Source: Apostichopus japonicus (lineage: Eukaryota; Echinodermata; Holothuroidea; Aspidochirotida; Stichopodidae). From it: a stretch of DNA of 64,000 bases. The number at the start of each line of letters is the position of its first letter. Position 1 is the first letter of the stretch. The stretch is taken from the NCBI RefSeq assembly GCF_037975245.1, contig NC_092572.1:16250269-16314268 (forward strand), written 5' to 3'. Shown piece by piece: positions 15,001 through 28,500 of this stretch. A program made the position numbers and the translations under genes. Below the pieces are notes generated by a model. The model did not search any database and was not told the DNA's origin. It was given only the letters and a program-made list of their open reading frames with translations.

Positions 15001-18000
15001 GCGATGGCTCGGCGCACTGTACGAGCTGATGATCGAGACTCTCTTTTGCATCCCTGGTTCGAACCCCGGGTGATGACGTCTTTTACAGCAAGTGCCTGCA
15101 CGGGGAGCTGTAAGTATTAGTTAATCCACCTAATATCTCAGTCCATACAGTGGCGCGATGGCTCGGCGCACTGTACGAGCTGATGATCGAGACTCTCTTT
15201 TGCATCCCTGGTTCGAACCCCGGGTGATGACGTCTTTTGCCGATCTTTTACAGCAAGTGCCTGCACGGGGAGCTGTAAGTATTAGTTAATCCACCTAATA
15301 TCTCAGTCCATACAGTGGCGCGATGGCTCGGCGCACTGTACGAGCTGATGATCGAGACTCTCTTTTGCATCCCTGGTTCGAACCCCGGGTGATGACGTCT
15401 TTTACAGCAAGTGCCTGCACGGGGAGCTGTAAGTATTAGTTAATCCACCTAATATCTCAGTCCATACAGTGGCGCGATGGCTCGGCGCACTGTACGAGCT
15501 GATGATCGAGACTCTCTTTTGCATCCCTGGTTCGAACCCCGGGTGATGACGTCTTTTGCCGATCTTTTACAGCAAGTGCCTGCACGGGGAGCTGTAAGTA
15601 TTAGTTAATCCACCTAATATCTCAGTCCATACAGTGGCGCGATGGCTCGGCGCACTGTACGAGCTGATGATCGAGACTCTCTTTTGCATCCCTGGTTCGA
15701 ACCCCGGGTGATGACGTCTTTTGCCGATCTTTTACAGCAAGTGCCTGCACGGGGAGCTGTAAGTATTAGTTAATCCACCTAATATCTCAGTCCATACAGT
15801 GGCGCGATGGCTCGGCGCACTGTACGAGCTGATGATCGAGACTCTCTTTTGCATCCCTGGTTCGAACCCCGGGTGATGACGTCTTTTACAGCAAGTGCCT
15901 GCACGGGGAGCTGTAAGTATTAGTTAATCCACCTAATATCTCAGTCCATACAGTGGCGCGATGGCTCGGCGCACTGTACGAGCTGATGATCGAGACTCTC
16001 TTTTGCATCCCTGGTTCGAACCCCGGGTGATGACGTCTTTTGCCGATCTTTTACAGCAAGTGCCTGCACGGGGAGCTGTAAGTATTAGTTAATCCACCTA
16101 ATATCTCAGTCCATACAGTGGCGCGATGGCTCGGCGCACTGTACGAGCTGATGATCGAGACTCTCTTTTGCATCCCTGGTTCGAACCCCGGGTGATGACG
16201 TCTTTTACAGCAAGTGCCTGCACGGGGAGCTGTAAGTATTAGTTAATCCACCTAATATCTCAGTCCATACAGTGGCGCGATGGCTCGGCGCACTGTACGA
16301 GCTGATGATCGAGACTCTCTTTTGCATCCCTGGTTCGAACCCCGGGTGATGACGTCTTTTGCCGATCTTTTACAGCAAGTGCCTGCACGGGGAGCTGTAA
16401 GTATTAGTTAATCCACCTAATATCTCAGTCCATACAGTGGCGCGATGGCTCGGCGCACTGTACGAGCTGATGATCGAGACTCTCTTTTGCATCCCTGGTT
16501 CGAACCCCGGGTGATGACGTCTTTTACAGCAAGTGCCTGCACGGGGAGCTGTAAGTATTAGTTAATCCACCTAATATCTCAGTCCATACAGTGGCGCGAT
16601 GGCTCGGCGCACTGTACGAGCTGATGATCGAGACTCTCTTTTGCATCCCTGGTTCGAACCCCGGGTGATGACGTCTTTTGCCGATCTTTTACAGCAAGTG
16701 CCTGCACGGGGAGCTGTAAGTATTAGTTAATCCACCTAATATCTCAGTCCATACAGTGGCGCGATGGCTCGGCGCACTGTACGAGCTGATGATCGAGACT
16801 CTCTTTTGCATCCCTGGTTCGAACCCCGGGTGATGACGTCTTTTACAGCAAGTGCCTGCACGGGGAGCTGTAAGTATTAGTTAATCCACCTAATATCTCA
16901 GTCCATACAGTGGCGCGATGGCTCGGCGCACTGTACGAGCTGATGATCGAGACTCTCTTTTGCATCCCTGGTTCGAACCCCGGGTGATGACGTCTTTTGC
17001 CGATCTTTTACAGCAAGTGCCTGCACGGGGAGCTGTAAGTATTAGTTAATCCACCTAATATCTCAGTCCATACAGTGGCGCGATGGCTCGGCGCACTGTA
17101 CGAGCTGATGATCGAGACTCTCTTTTGCATCCCTGGTTCGAACCCCGGGTGATGACGTCTTTTACAGCAAGTGCCTGCACGGGGAGCTGTAAGTATTAGT
17201 TAATCCACCTAATATCTCAGTCCATACAGTGGCGCGATGGCTCGGCGCACTGTACGAGCTGATGATCGAGACTCTCTTTTGCATCCCTGGTTCGAACCCC
17301 GGGTGATGACGTCTTTTGCCGATCTTTTACAGCAAGTGCCTGCACGGGGAGCTGTAAGTATTAGTTAATCCACCTAATATCTCAGTCCATACAGTGGCGC
17401 GATGGCTCGGCGCACTGTACGAGCTGATGATCGAGACTCTCTTTTGCATCCCTGGTTCGAACCCCGGGTGATGACGTCTTTTACAGCAAGTGCCTGCACG
17501 GGGAGCTGTAAGTATTAGTTAATCCACCTAATATCTCAGTCCATACAGTGGCGCGATGGCTCGGCGCACTGTACGAGCTGATGATCGAGACTCTCTTTTG
17601 CATCCCTGGTTCGAACCCCGGGTGATGACGTCTTTTGCCGATCTTTTACAGCAAGTGCCTGCACGGGGAGCTGTAAGTATTAGTTAATCCACCTAATATC
17701 TCAGTCCATACAGTGGCGCGATGGCTCGGCGCACTGTACGAGCTGATGATCGAGACTCTCTTTTGCATCCCTGGTTCGAACCCCGGGTGATGACGTCTTT
17801 TACAGCAAGTGCCTGCACGGGGAGCTGTAAGTATTAGTTAATCCACCTAATATCTCAGTCCATACAGTGGCGCGATGGCTCGGCGCACTGTACGAGCTGA
17901 TGATCGAGACTCTCTTTTGCATCCCTGGTTCGAACCCCGGGTGATGACGTCTTTTGCCGATCTTTTACAGCAAGTGCCTGCACGGGGAGCTGTAAGTATT

Positions 18001-21000
18001 AGTTAATCCACCTAATATCTCAGTCCATACAGTGGCGCGATGGCTCGGCGCACTGTACGAGCTGATGATCGAGACTCTCTTTTGCATCCCTGGTTCGAAC
18101 CCCGGGTGATGACGTCTTTTACAGCAAGTGCCTGCACGGGGAGCTGTAAGTATTAGTTAATCCACCTAATATCTCAGTCCATACAGTGGCGCGATGGCTC
18201 GGCGCACTGTACGAGCTGATGATCGAGACTCTCTTTTGCATCCCTGGTTCGAACCCCGGGTGATGACGTCTTTTGCCGATCTTTTACAGCAAGTGCCTGC
18301 ACGGGGAGCTGTAAGTATTAGTTAATCCACCTAATATCTCAGTCCATACAGTGGCGCGATGGCTCGGCGCACTGTACGAGCTGATGATCGAGACTCTCTT
18401 TTGCATCCCTGGTTCGAACCCCGGGTGATGACGTCTTTTGCCGATCTTTTACAGCAAGTGCCTGCACGGGGAGCTGTAAGTATTAGTTAATCCACCTAAT
18501 ATCTCAGTCCATACAGTGGCGCGATGGCTCGGCGCACTGTACGAGCTGATGATCGAGACTCTCTTTTGCATCCCTGGTTCGAACCCCGGGTGATGACGTC
18601 TTTTACAGCAAGTGCCTGCACGGGGAGCTGTAAGTATTAGTTAATCCACCTAATATCTCAGTCCATACAGTGGCGCGATGGCTCGGCGCACTGTACGAGC
18701 TGATGATCGAGACTCTCTTTTGCATCCCTGGTTCGAACCCCGGGTGATGACGTCTTTTGCCGATCTTTTACAGCAAGTGCCTGCACGGGGAGCTGTAAGT
18801 ATTAGTTAATCCACCTAATATCTCAGTCCATACAGTGGCGCGATGGCTCGGCGCACTGTACGAGCTGATGATCGAGACTCTCTTTTGCATCCCTGGTTCG
18901 AACCCCGGGTGATGACGTCTTTTACAGCAAGTGCCTGCACGGGGAGCTGTAAGTATTAGTTAATCCACCTAATATCTCAGTCCATACAGTGGCGCGATGG
19001 CTCGGCGCACTGTACGAGCTGATGATCGAGACTCTCTTTTGCATCCCTGGTTCGAACCCCGGGTGATGACGTCTTTTGCCGATCTTTTACAGCAAGTGCC
19101 TGCACGGGGAGCTGTAAGTATTAGTTAATCCACCTAATATCTCAGTCCATACAGTGGCGCGATGGCTCGGCGCACTGTACGAGCTGATGATCGAGACTCT
19201 CTTTTGCATCCCTGGTTCGAACCCCGGGTGATGACGTCTTTTACAGCAAGTGCCTGCACGGGGAGCTGTAAGTATTAGTTAATCCACCTAATATCTCAGT
19301 CCATACAGTGGCGCGATGGCTCGGCGCACTGTACGAGCTGATGATCGAGACTCTCTTTTGCATCCCTGGTTCGAACCCCGGGTGATGACGTCTTTTGCCG
19401 ATCTTTTACAGCAAGTGCCTGCACGGGGAGCTGTAAGTATTAGTTAATCCACCTAATATCTCAGTCCATACAGTGGCGCGATGGCTCGGCGCACTGTACG
19501 AGCTGATGATCGAGACTCTCTTTTGCATCCCTGGTTCGAACCCCGGGTGATGACGTCTTTTACAGCAAGTGCCTGCACGGGGAGCTGTAAGTATTAGTTA
19601 ATCCACCTAATATCTCAGTCCATACAGTGGCGCGATGGCTCGGCGCACTGTACGAGCTGATGATCGAGACTCTCTTTTGCATCCCTGGTTCGAACCCCGG
19701 GTGATGACGTCTTTTGCCGATCTTTTACAGCAAGTGCCTGCACGGGGAGCTGTAAGTATTAGTTAATCCACCTAATATCTCAGTCCATACAGTGGCGCGA
19801 TGGCTCGGCGCACTGTACGAGCTGATGATCGAGACTCTCTTTTGCATCCCTGGTTCGAACCCCGGGTGATGACGTCTTTTACAGCAAGTGCCTGCACGGG
19901 GAGCTGTAAGTATTAGTTAATCCACCTAATATCTCAGTCCATACAGTGGCGCGATGGCTCGGCGCACTGTACGAGCTGATGATCGAGACTCTCTTTTGCA
20001 TCCCTGGTTCGAACCCCGGGTGATGACGTCTTTTGCCGATCTTTTACAGCAAGTGCCTGCACGGGGAGCTGTAAGTATTAGTTAATCCACCTAATATCTC
20101 AGTCCATACAGTGGCGCGATGGCTCGGCGCACTGTACGAGCTGATGATCGAGACTCTCTTTTGCATCCCTGGTTCGAACCCCGGGTGATGACGTCTTTTA
20201 CAGCAAGTGCCTGCACGGGGAGCTGTAAGTATTAGTTAATCCACCTAATATCTCAGTCCATACAGTGGCGCGATGGCTCGGCGCACTGTACGAGCTGATG
20301 ATCGAGACTCTCTTTTGCATCCCTGGTTCGAACCCCGGGTGATGACGTCTTTTGCCGATCTTTTACAGCAAGTGCCTGCACGGGGAGCTGTAAGTATTAG
20401 TTAATCCACCTAATATCTCAGTCCATACAGTGGCGCGATGGCTCGGCGCACTGTACGAGCTGATGATCGAGACTCTCTTTTGCATCCCTGGTTCGAACCC
20501 CGGGTGATGACGTCTTTTACAGCAAGTGCCTGCACGGGGAGCTGTAAGTATTAGTTAATCCACCTAATATCTCAGTCCATACAGTGGCGCGATGGCTCGG
20601 CGCACTGTACGAGCTGATGATCGAGACTCTCTTTTGCATCCCTGGTTCGAACCCCGGGTGATGACGTCTTTTGCCGATCTTTTACAGCAAGTGCCTGCAC
20701 GGGGAGCTGTAAGTATTAGTTAATCCACCTAATATCTCAGTCCATACAGTGGCGCGATGGCTCGGCGCACTGTACGAGCTGATGATCGAGACTCTCTTTT
20801 GCATCCCTGGTTCGAACCCCGGGTGATGACGTCTTTTACAGCAAGTGCCTGCACGGGGAGCTGTAAGTATTAGTTAATCCACCTAATATCTCAGTCCATA
20901 CAGTGGCGCGATGGCTCGGCGCACTGTACGAGCTGATGATCGAGACTCTCTTTTGCATCCCTGGTTCGAACCCCGGGTGATGACGTCTTTTGCCGATCTT

Positions 21001-22419
21001 TTACAGCAAGTGCCTGCACGGGGAGCTGTAAGTATTAGTTAATCCACCTAATATCTCAGTCCATACAGTGGCGCGATGGCTCGGCGCACTGTACGAGCTG
21101 ATGATCGAGACTCTCTTTTGCATCCCTGGTTCGAACCCCGGGTGATGACGTCTTTTACAGCAAGTGCCTGCACGGGGAGCTGTAAGTATTAGTTAATCCA
21201 CCTAATATCTCAGTCCATACAGTGGCGCGATGGCTCGGCGCACTGTACGAGCTGATGATCGAGACTCTCTTTTGCATCCCTGGTTCGAACCCCGGGTGAT
21301 GACGTCTTTTGCCGATCTTTTACAGCAAGTGCCTGCACGGGGAGCTGTAAGTATTAGTTAATCCACCTAATATCTCAGTCCATACAGTGGCGCGATGGCT
21401 CGGCGCACTGTACGAGCTGATGATCGAGACTCTCTTTTGCATCCCTGGTTCGAACCCCGGGTGATGACGTCTTTTACAGCAAGTGCCTGCACGGGGAGCT
21501 GTAAGTATTAGTTAATCCACCTAATATCTCAGTCCATACAGTGGCGCGATGGCTCGGCGCACTGTACGAGCTGATGATCGAGACTCTCTTTTGCATCCCT
21601 GGTTCGAACCCCGGGTGATGACGTCTTTTGCCGATCTTTTACAGCAAGTGCCTGCACGGGGAGCTGTAAGTATTAGTTAATCCACCTAATATCTCAGTCC
21701 ATACAGTGGCGCGATGGCTCGGCGCACTGTACGAGCTGATGATCGAGACTCTCTTTTGCATCCCTGGTTCGAACCCCGGGTGATGACGTCTTTTACAGCA
21801 AGTGCCTGCACGGGGAGCTGTAAGTATTAGTTAATCCACCTAATATCTCAGTCCATACAGTGGCGCGATGGCTCGGCGCACTGTACGAGCTGATGATCGA
21901 GACTCTCTTTTGCATCCCTGGTTCGAACCCCGGGTGATGACGTCTTTTGCCGATCTTTTACAGCAAGTGCCTGCACGGGGAGCTGTAAGTATTAGTTAAT
22001 CCACCTAATATCTCAGTCCATACAGTGGCGCGATGGCTCGGCGCACTGTACGAGCTGATGATCGAGACTCTCTTTTGCATCCCTGGTTCGAACCCCGGGT
22101 GATGACGTCTTTTACAGCAAGTGCCTGCTCGGGGAGTTGTAAGTATTAGTTAATCCACCTAATATCTCAGTCCATACAGTGGCGCGATGGCTCGGCGCAC
22201 TGTACGAGCTGATGATCGAGACTCTCTTTTGCATCCCTGGTTCGAACCCCGGGTGATGACTCTTTTGCCGATCTTTTTACAGCAAGTGCCTGCACGGGGA
22301 GCTGTAAGTTATTAGTTAATCCACCTAATATCCTCAGTCCATACAGTGGCGCGATGGCTCGGCGCACTGTACGAGCTGATGATCGAGACTCTCTTTTGCA
22401 TCCCTGGTTCGAACCCCGG
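1..22419 (+). repeat. tRNA-like satellite, 319-bp dimeric higher-order array
   Basis: A tandem array of about 140 monomers that begins before the window and runs to the assembly gap. Two monomer forms alternate: a 154-bp form and a 165-bp form that differs only by 11 bp (GCCGATCTTTT) after GACGTCTTTT, giving a 319-bp dimer. Copies are almost identical; the substitutions noticed are at 6,057 (G to A) and 12,337 (C to T), plus changes in the last monomers from about 22,128. Alternation slips (two or three long forms in a row) near 2,446-3,260, 8,683-9,500, 15,560-15,730 and 18,270-18,440. Each monomer has an A-box-like motif, a B-box core and T4 runs. It resembles a tRNA-derived SINE head that has been tandemly amplified. 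The repeat structure is directly visible; the tRNA origin is inferred from the promoter motifs, since no acceptor stem pairs. Confidence 0.97.
290..377 (+). promoter_or_regulatory. Representative Pol III-type internal promoter in a satellite monomer
   Basis: One monomer is given as an example; the same layout recurs in essentially every copy. The A-box-like TGGCGCGATGG (290-300) resembles the TRGYNNARNNGG consensus imperfectly. The B-box core GGTTCGAACC (349-358) matches GGTTCGANNCC perfectly and is itself a palindrome, so it also reads on the minus strand. The 48-nt spacing is like tRNAs with a long variable arm. T4 runs occur at 337-340 (between the boxes) and 374-377 (16 nt past the B box), the latter in the usual position of a Pol III terminator. 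The T-arm stem has a central T-C mismatch and no acceptor stem forms, so this is not a functional tRNA gene. GCTCG and CGAGC flank a 10-nt loop and could form a small hairpin. Confidence 0.5.
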
Positions 22420-22519
22420 NNNNNNNNNNNNNNNNNNNNNNNNNNNNNNNNNNNNNNNNNNNNNNNNNNNNNNNNNNNNNNNNNNNNNNNNNNNNNNNNN
22501 NNNNNNNNNNNNNNNNNNN
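22420..22519. other. Assembly gap, 100 N
   Basis: Exactly 100 N. The array continues on both sides but with different diagnostic bases, so an unknown length of satellite is missing. Confidence 0.99.
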
Positions 22520-25500
22520 GTTCGAACCCCGGGTGATGACGTCTTTTGCACGATCTTTTACAGCAAGTGCCTACACGGGGAGCTGTAAGTATTAGTTAAT
22601 CCACCTAATATCTCAGTCCATACAGTGGCGGGATGGCTCGGCGCACTGTACGAGCTCATGATCGAGACTCTCTTTTGCATCCCTGGTTCGAACCCCCGGG
22701 TGATGACGCTCTTTTGCCGATCTTTTACAGCAAGTGCCTACACGGGGAGCTGTAAGTATTAGTTAATCCACCTAATATCTCAGTCCATACAGTGGCGGGA
22801 TGGCTCGGCGCACTGTACGAGCTCATGATCGAGACTCTCTTTTGCATCCCTGGTTCGAACCCCGGGTGATGACGTCCTTTTGCCGATCTTTTACAGCAAG
22901 TGCCTACACGGGGAGCTGTAAGTATTAGTTAATCCACCTAATATCTCAGTCCATACAGTGGCGGATGGCTCGGCGCACTGTACGAGCTCATGATCGAGAC
23001 TCTCTTTTGCATCCCTGGTTCGAACCCCGGGTGATGACGTCTTTTGCCGATCTTTTACAGCAAGTGCCTACACGGGGAGCTGTAAGTATTAGTTAATCCA
23101 CCTAATATCTCAGTCCATACAGTGGCGGGATGGCTCGGCGCACTGTACGAGCTCATGATCGAGACTCTCTTTTGCATCCCTGGTTCGAACCCCGGGTGAT
23201 GACGTCCTTTTGCCGATCTTTTACAGCAAGTGCCTACACGGGGAGCTGTAAGTATTAGTTAATCCACCTAATATCTCAGTCCATACAGTGGCGGGATGGC
23301 TCGGCGCACTGTACGAGCTCATGATCGAGACTCTCTTTTGCATCCCTGGTTCGAACCCCGGGTGATGACGCCTTTTGCCGATCTTTTACAGCAAGTGCCT
23401 ACCGGGGAGCTGTAAGTATTAGTTAATCCACCTAATATCTCAGTCCATACAGTGGCGGGATGGCTCGGCGCACTGTACGAGCTCATGATCGAGACTCTCT
23501 TTTGCATCCCTGGTTCGAACCCCGGGTGATGACGTCCTTTTGCCGATCTTTTTACAGCAAGTGCCTACACGGGGAGCTGTAAGTATTAGTTAATCCACCC
23601 TAATATCTCAGTCCATACAGTGGCGGGATGGCTCGGCGCACTGTACGAGCTCATGATCGAGACTCTCTTTTGCATCCCTGGTTCGAACCCCGGGTGATGA
23701 CGTCTTTTGCCGATCTTTTACAGCAAGTGCCTACACGGGGGAGCTGTAAGTATTAGTTAATCCACCTAATATCTCAGTCCATACAGTGGCGGGATGGCTC
23801 GGCGCACTGTACGAGCTCATGATCGAGACTCTCTTTTGCATCCCTGGTTCGAACCCCGGGTGATGACGTCTTTTGCCGATCTTTTACAGCAAGTGCCTAC
23901 ACGGGGAGCTGTAAGTATTAGTTAATCCACCTAATATCTCAGTCCATACAGTGGCGGGATGGCTCGGCGCACTGTACGAGCTCATGATCGAGACTCTCTT
24001 TTGCATCCCTGGTTCGAACCCCGGGTGATGACGTCTTTTGCCGATCTTTTACAGCAAGTGCCTACACGGGGAGCTGTAAGTATTAGTTAATCCACCTAAT
24101 ATCTCAGTCCATACAGTGGCGGGATGGCTCGGCGCACTGTACGAGCTCATGATCGAGACTCTCTTTTGCATCCCTGGTTCGAACCCCCGGTGTGACCTTG
24201 ACGCCTTTTTGCCGATCTTTTACAGCAAGTGCCTACACGGGGAGCTGTAAGTATTAGTTAATCCACCTAATATCTCAGTCCATACAGTGGCGGGATGGCT
24301 CGGCGCACTGTACGAGCTCATGATCGAGACTCTCTTTTGCATCCCTGGTTCGAACCCCGGGTGATGACGCCTTTTGCCGATCTTTTACAGCAAGTGCCTA
24401 CACGGGGAGCTGTAAGTATTAGTTAATCCACCTAATATCTCAGTCCATACAGTGGCGGGATGGCTCGGCGCACTGTACGAGCTCATGATCCTCCTAATTT
24501 TATCTTTATACTCCCTGCGACTCTCTTTTTGCATCCTGGTTCGAACCCCGGGTGATGACGTCTTTTGCCGATCTTTTACAGCAAGTGCCTACACGGGGAG
24601 CTGTAAGTATTAGTTAATCCACCTAATATCTCAGTCCAATACAGTGGCCGGGATGGCTCGGCGCACTGTACGAGCTCATGATCGAGACTCTCTTTTGCAT
24701 CCCTGGTTCGAACCCCGGGTGATGACGTCTTTTGCCGATCTTTTACAGCAAGTGCCTACACGGGGAGCTGTAAGTATTAGTTAATCCCACCTAATATCTC
24801 AGTCCATACAGTGGCGGGATGGGCTCGGCGCACTGTACGAGCTCATGATCGAGACTCTCTTTTGCATCCCTGGTTCGAACCCCGGGTGATGACGCCTTTT
24901 GCCGATCTTTTACAGCAAGTGCCTACACGGGGAGCTGTAAGTATTAGTTAATCCACCTAATATCTCAGTCCATACAGTGGCGGGATGGCTCGGCGCACTG
25001 TACGAGCTCATGATCGAGACTCTCTTTTGCATCCCTGGTTCGAACCCCGGGTGATGACGCCTTTTGCCGATCTTTTACAGCAAGTGCCTACACGGGAGCT
25101 GTAAGTATTAGTTAATCCACCTAATATCTCAGTCCATACAGTGGCGGGATGGCTCGGCGCACTGTACGAGCTCATGATCGAGACTCTCTTTTGCATCCCC
25201 TGGTTCGAACCCCGGGTGATGACGTCTTTTGCCGATCTTTTACAGCAAGTGCCTACACGGGGAGCTGTAAGTATTAGTTAATCCACCTAATATCTCAGTC
25301 CATACAGTGGCGGGATGGCTCGGCGCACTGTACGAGCTCATGATCGAGACTCTCTTTTGCCATCCCTGGTTCGAACCCCGGTGATGACGTCTTTTGCCGA
25401 TCTTTTACAGCAAGTGCCTACACGGGGAGCTGTAAGTATTAGTTAATCCACCTAATATCTCAGTCCATACAGTGGCGGGATGGCTCGGCGCACTGTACGA

Positions 25501-28500
25501 GCTCATGATCGAGACTCTCTTTTGCATCCCTGGTTCGAACCCCCGGGTGATGACGTCTTTTGCCGATCTTTTACAGCAAGTGCCTACACGGGGAGCTGTA
25601 AGTATTAGTTAATCCACCTAATATCTCAGTCCATACAGTGGCGGGATGGCTCGGCGCACTGTACGAGCTCATGATCGAGACTCTCTTTTGCATCCCTGGT
25701 TCGAACCCCGGGTGATGACGCCTTTTGCCCGATCTTTTACAGCAAGTGCCTACACGGGGAGCTGTAAGTATTAGTTAATCCACCTAATATCTCAGTCCCA
25801 TACAGTGGCGGGATGGCTCGGCGCACTGTACGAGCTCATGATCGAGACTCTCTTTTGCATCCCTGGTTCGAACCCCGGGTGATGACGTCTTTTGCCGATC
25901 TTTTACAGCAAGTGCCTACACGGGGAGCTGTAAAGTATTAGTTAATCCACCTAATATCTCAGTCCATACAGTGGCGGGATGGCTCGGCGCACTGTACGAG
26001 CTCATGATCGAGACTCTCTTTTGCATCCCTGGTTCGAAACCCCGGGTGATGACGTCTTTTGCCGATCTTTTACAGCAAGTGCCTACACGGGGAGCTGTAA
26101 GTATTAGTTAATCCACCTAATATCTCAGTCCATACAGTGGCGGGATGGCTCGGCGCACTGTACGAGCTCATGATCGAGACTCTCTTTTGCATCCCTGGTT
26201 CGAACCCCGGGTGATGACGTCTTTTGCCGATCTTTTACAGCAAGTGCCTACACGGGGAGCTGTAAGTATTAGTTAATCCACCTAATATCTCAGTCCATAC
26301 AGTGGCGGGATGGCTCGGCGCACTGTACGAGCTCATGATCGAGACTCTCTTTTGCATCCCTGGTTCGAACCCCGGGTGATGACGTCTTTTGCCGATCTTT
26401 TACAGCAAGTGCCTACACGGGGAGCTGTAAGTATTAGTTAATCCACCTAATATCTCAGTCCATACAGTGGCGGGATGGCTCGGCGCACTGTACGAGCTCA
26501 TGATCGAGACTCTCTTTTGCATCCCTGGTTCGAACCCCGGGTGATGACGCCTTTTGCCGATCTTTTACAGCAAGTGCCTACACGGGGAGCTGTAAGTATT
26601 AGTTAATCCACCTAATATCTCAGTCCATACAGTGGCGGGATGGCTCGGCGCACTGTACGAGCTCATGATCGAGACTCTCTTTTGCATCCCTGGTTCGAAC
26701 CCCGGGTGATGACGTCTTTTGCCGATCTTTTACAGCAAGTGCCTACACGGGGAGCTGTAAGTATTAGTTAATCCACCTAATATCTCAGTCCATACAGTGG
26801 CGGGATGGCTCGGCGCACTGTACGAGCTCATGATCGAGACTCTCTTTTGCATCCCTGGTTCGAACCCCGGGTGATGACGTCTTTTGCCGATCTTTTACAG
26901 CAAGTGCCTACACGGGGAGCTGTAAGTATTAGTTAATCCACCTAATATCTCAGTCCATACAGTGGCGGGATGGCTCGGCGCACTGTACGAGCTCATGATC
27001 GAGACTCTCTTTTGCATCCCTGGTTCGAACCCCGGGTGATGACGTCTTTTGCCGATCTTTTACAGCAAGTGCCTACACGGGGAGCTGTAAGTATTAGTTA
27101 ATCCACCTAATATCTCAGTCCATACAGTGGCGGGATGGCTCGGCGCACTGTACGAGCTCATGATCGAGACTCTCTTTTGCATCCCTGGTTCGAACCCCGG
27201 GTGATGACGCCTTTTGCCGATCTTTTACAGCAAGTGCCTACACGGGGAGCTGTAAGTATTAGTTAATCCACCTAATATCTCAGTCCATACAGTGGCGGGA
27301 TGGCTCGGCGCACTGTACGAGCTCATGATCGAGACTCTCTTTTGCATCCCTGGTTCGAACCCCGGGTGATGACGTCTTTTGCCGATCTTTTACAGCAAGT
27401 GCCTACACGGGGAGCTGTAAGTATTAGTTAATCCACCTAATATCTCAGTCCATACAGTGGCGGGATGGCTCGGCGCACTGTACGAGCTCATGATCGAGAC
27501 TCTCTTTTGCATCCCTGGTTCGAACCCCGGGTGATGACGTCTTTTGCCGATCTTTTACAGCAAGTGCCTACACGGGGAGCTGTAAGTATTAGTTAATCCA
27601 CCTAATATCTCAGTCCATACAGTGGCGGGATGGCTCGGCGCACTGTACGAGCTCATGATCGAGACTCTCTTTTGCATCCCTGGTTCGAACCCCGGGTGAT
27701 GACGTCTTTTGCCGATCTTTTACAGCAAGTGCCTACACGGGGAGCTGTAAGTATTAGTTAATCCACCTAATATCTCAGTCCATACAGTGGCGGGATGGCT
27801 CGGCGCACTGTACGAGCTCATGATCGAGACTCTCTTTTGCATCCCTGGTTCGAACCCCGGGTGATGACGTCTTTTGCCGATCTTTTACAGCAAGTGCCTA
27901 CACGGGGAGCTGTAAGTATTAGTTAATCCACCTAATATCTCAGTCCATACAGTGGCGGGATGGCTCGGCGCACTGTACGAGCTCATGATCGAGACTCTCT
28001 TTTGCATCCCTGGTTCGAACCCCGGGTGATGACGCCTTTTGCCGATCTTTTACAGCAAGTGCCTACACGGGGAGCTGTAAGTATTAGTTAATCCACCTAA
28101 TATCTCAGTCCATACAGTGGCGGGATGGCTCGGCGCACTGTACGAGCTCATGATCGAGACTCTCTTTTGCATCCCTGGTTCGAACCCCGGGTGATGACGC
28201 CTTTTGCCGATCTTTTACAGCAAGTGCCTACACGGGGAGCTGTAAGTATTAGTTAATCCACCTAATATCTCAGTCCATACAGTGGCGGGATGGCTCGGCG
28301 CACTGTACGAGCTCATGATCGAGACTCTCTTTTGCATCCCTGGTTCGAACCCCGGGTGATGACGTCTTTTGCCGATCTTTTACAGCAAGTGCCTACACGG
28401 GGAGCTGTAAGTATTAGTTAATCCACCTAATATCTCAGTCCATACAGTGGCGGGATGGCTCGGCGCACTGTACGAGCTCATGATCGAGACTCTCTTTTGC

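Noticed and set aside
22167-25196. Short open frames in the satellite
   Set aside because: They arise from indels or Ns that disrupt the regular stops of the monomer; no conserved protein is encoded.
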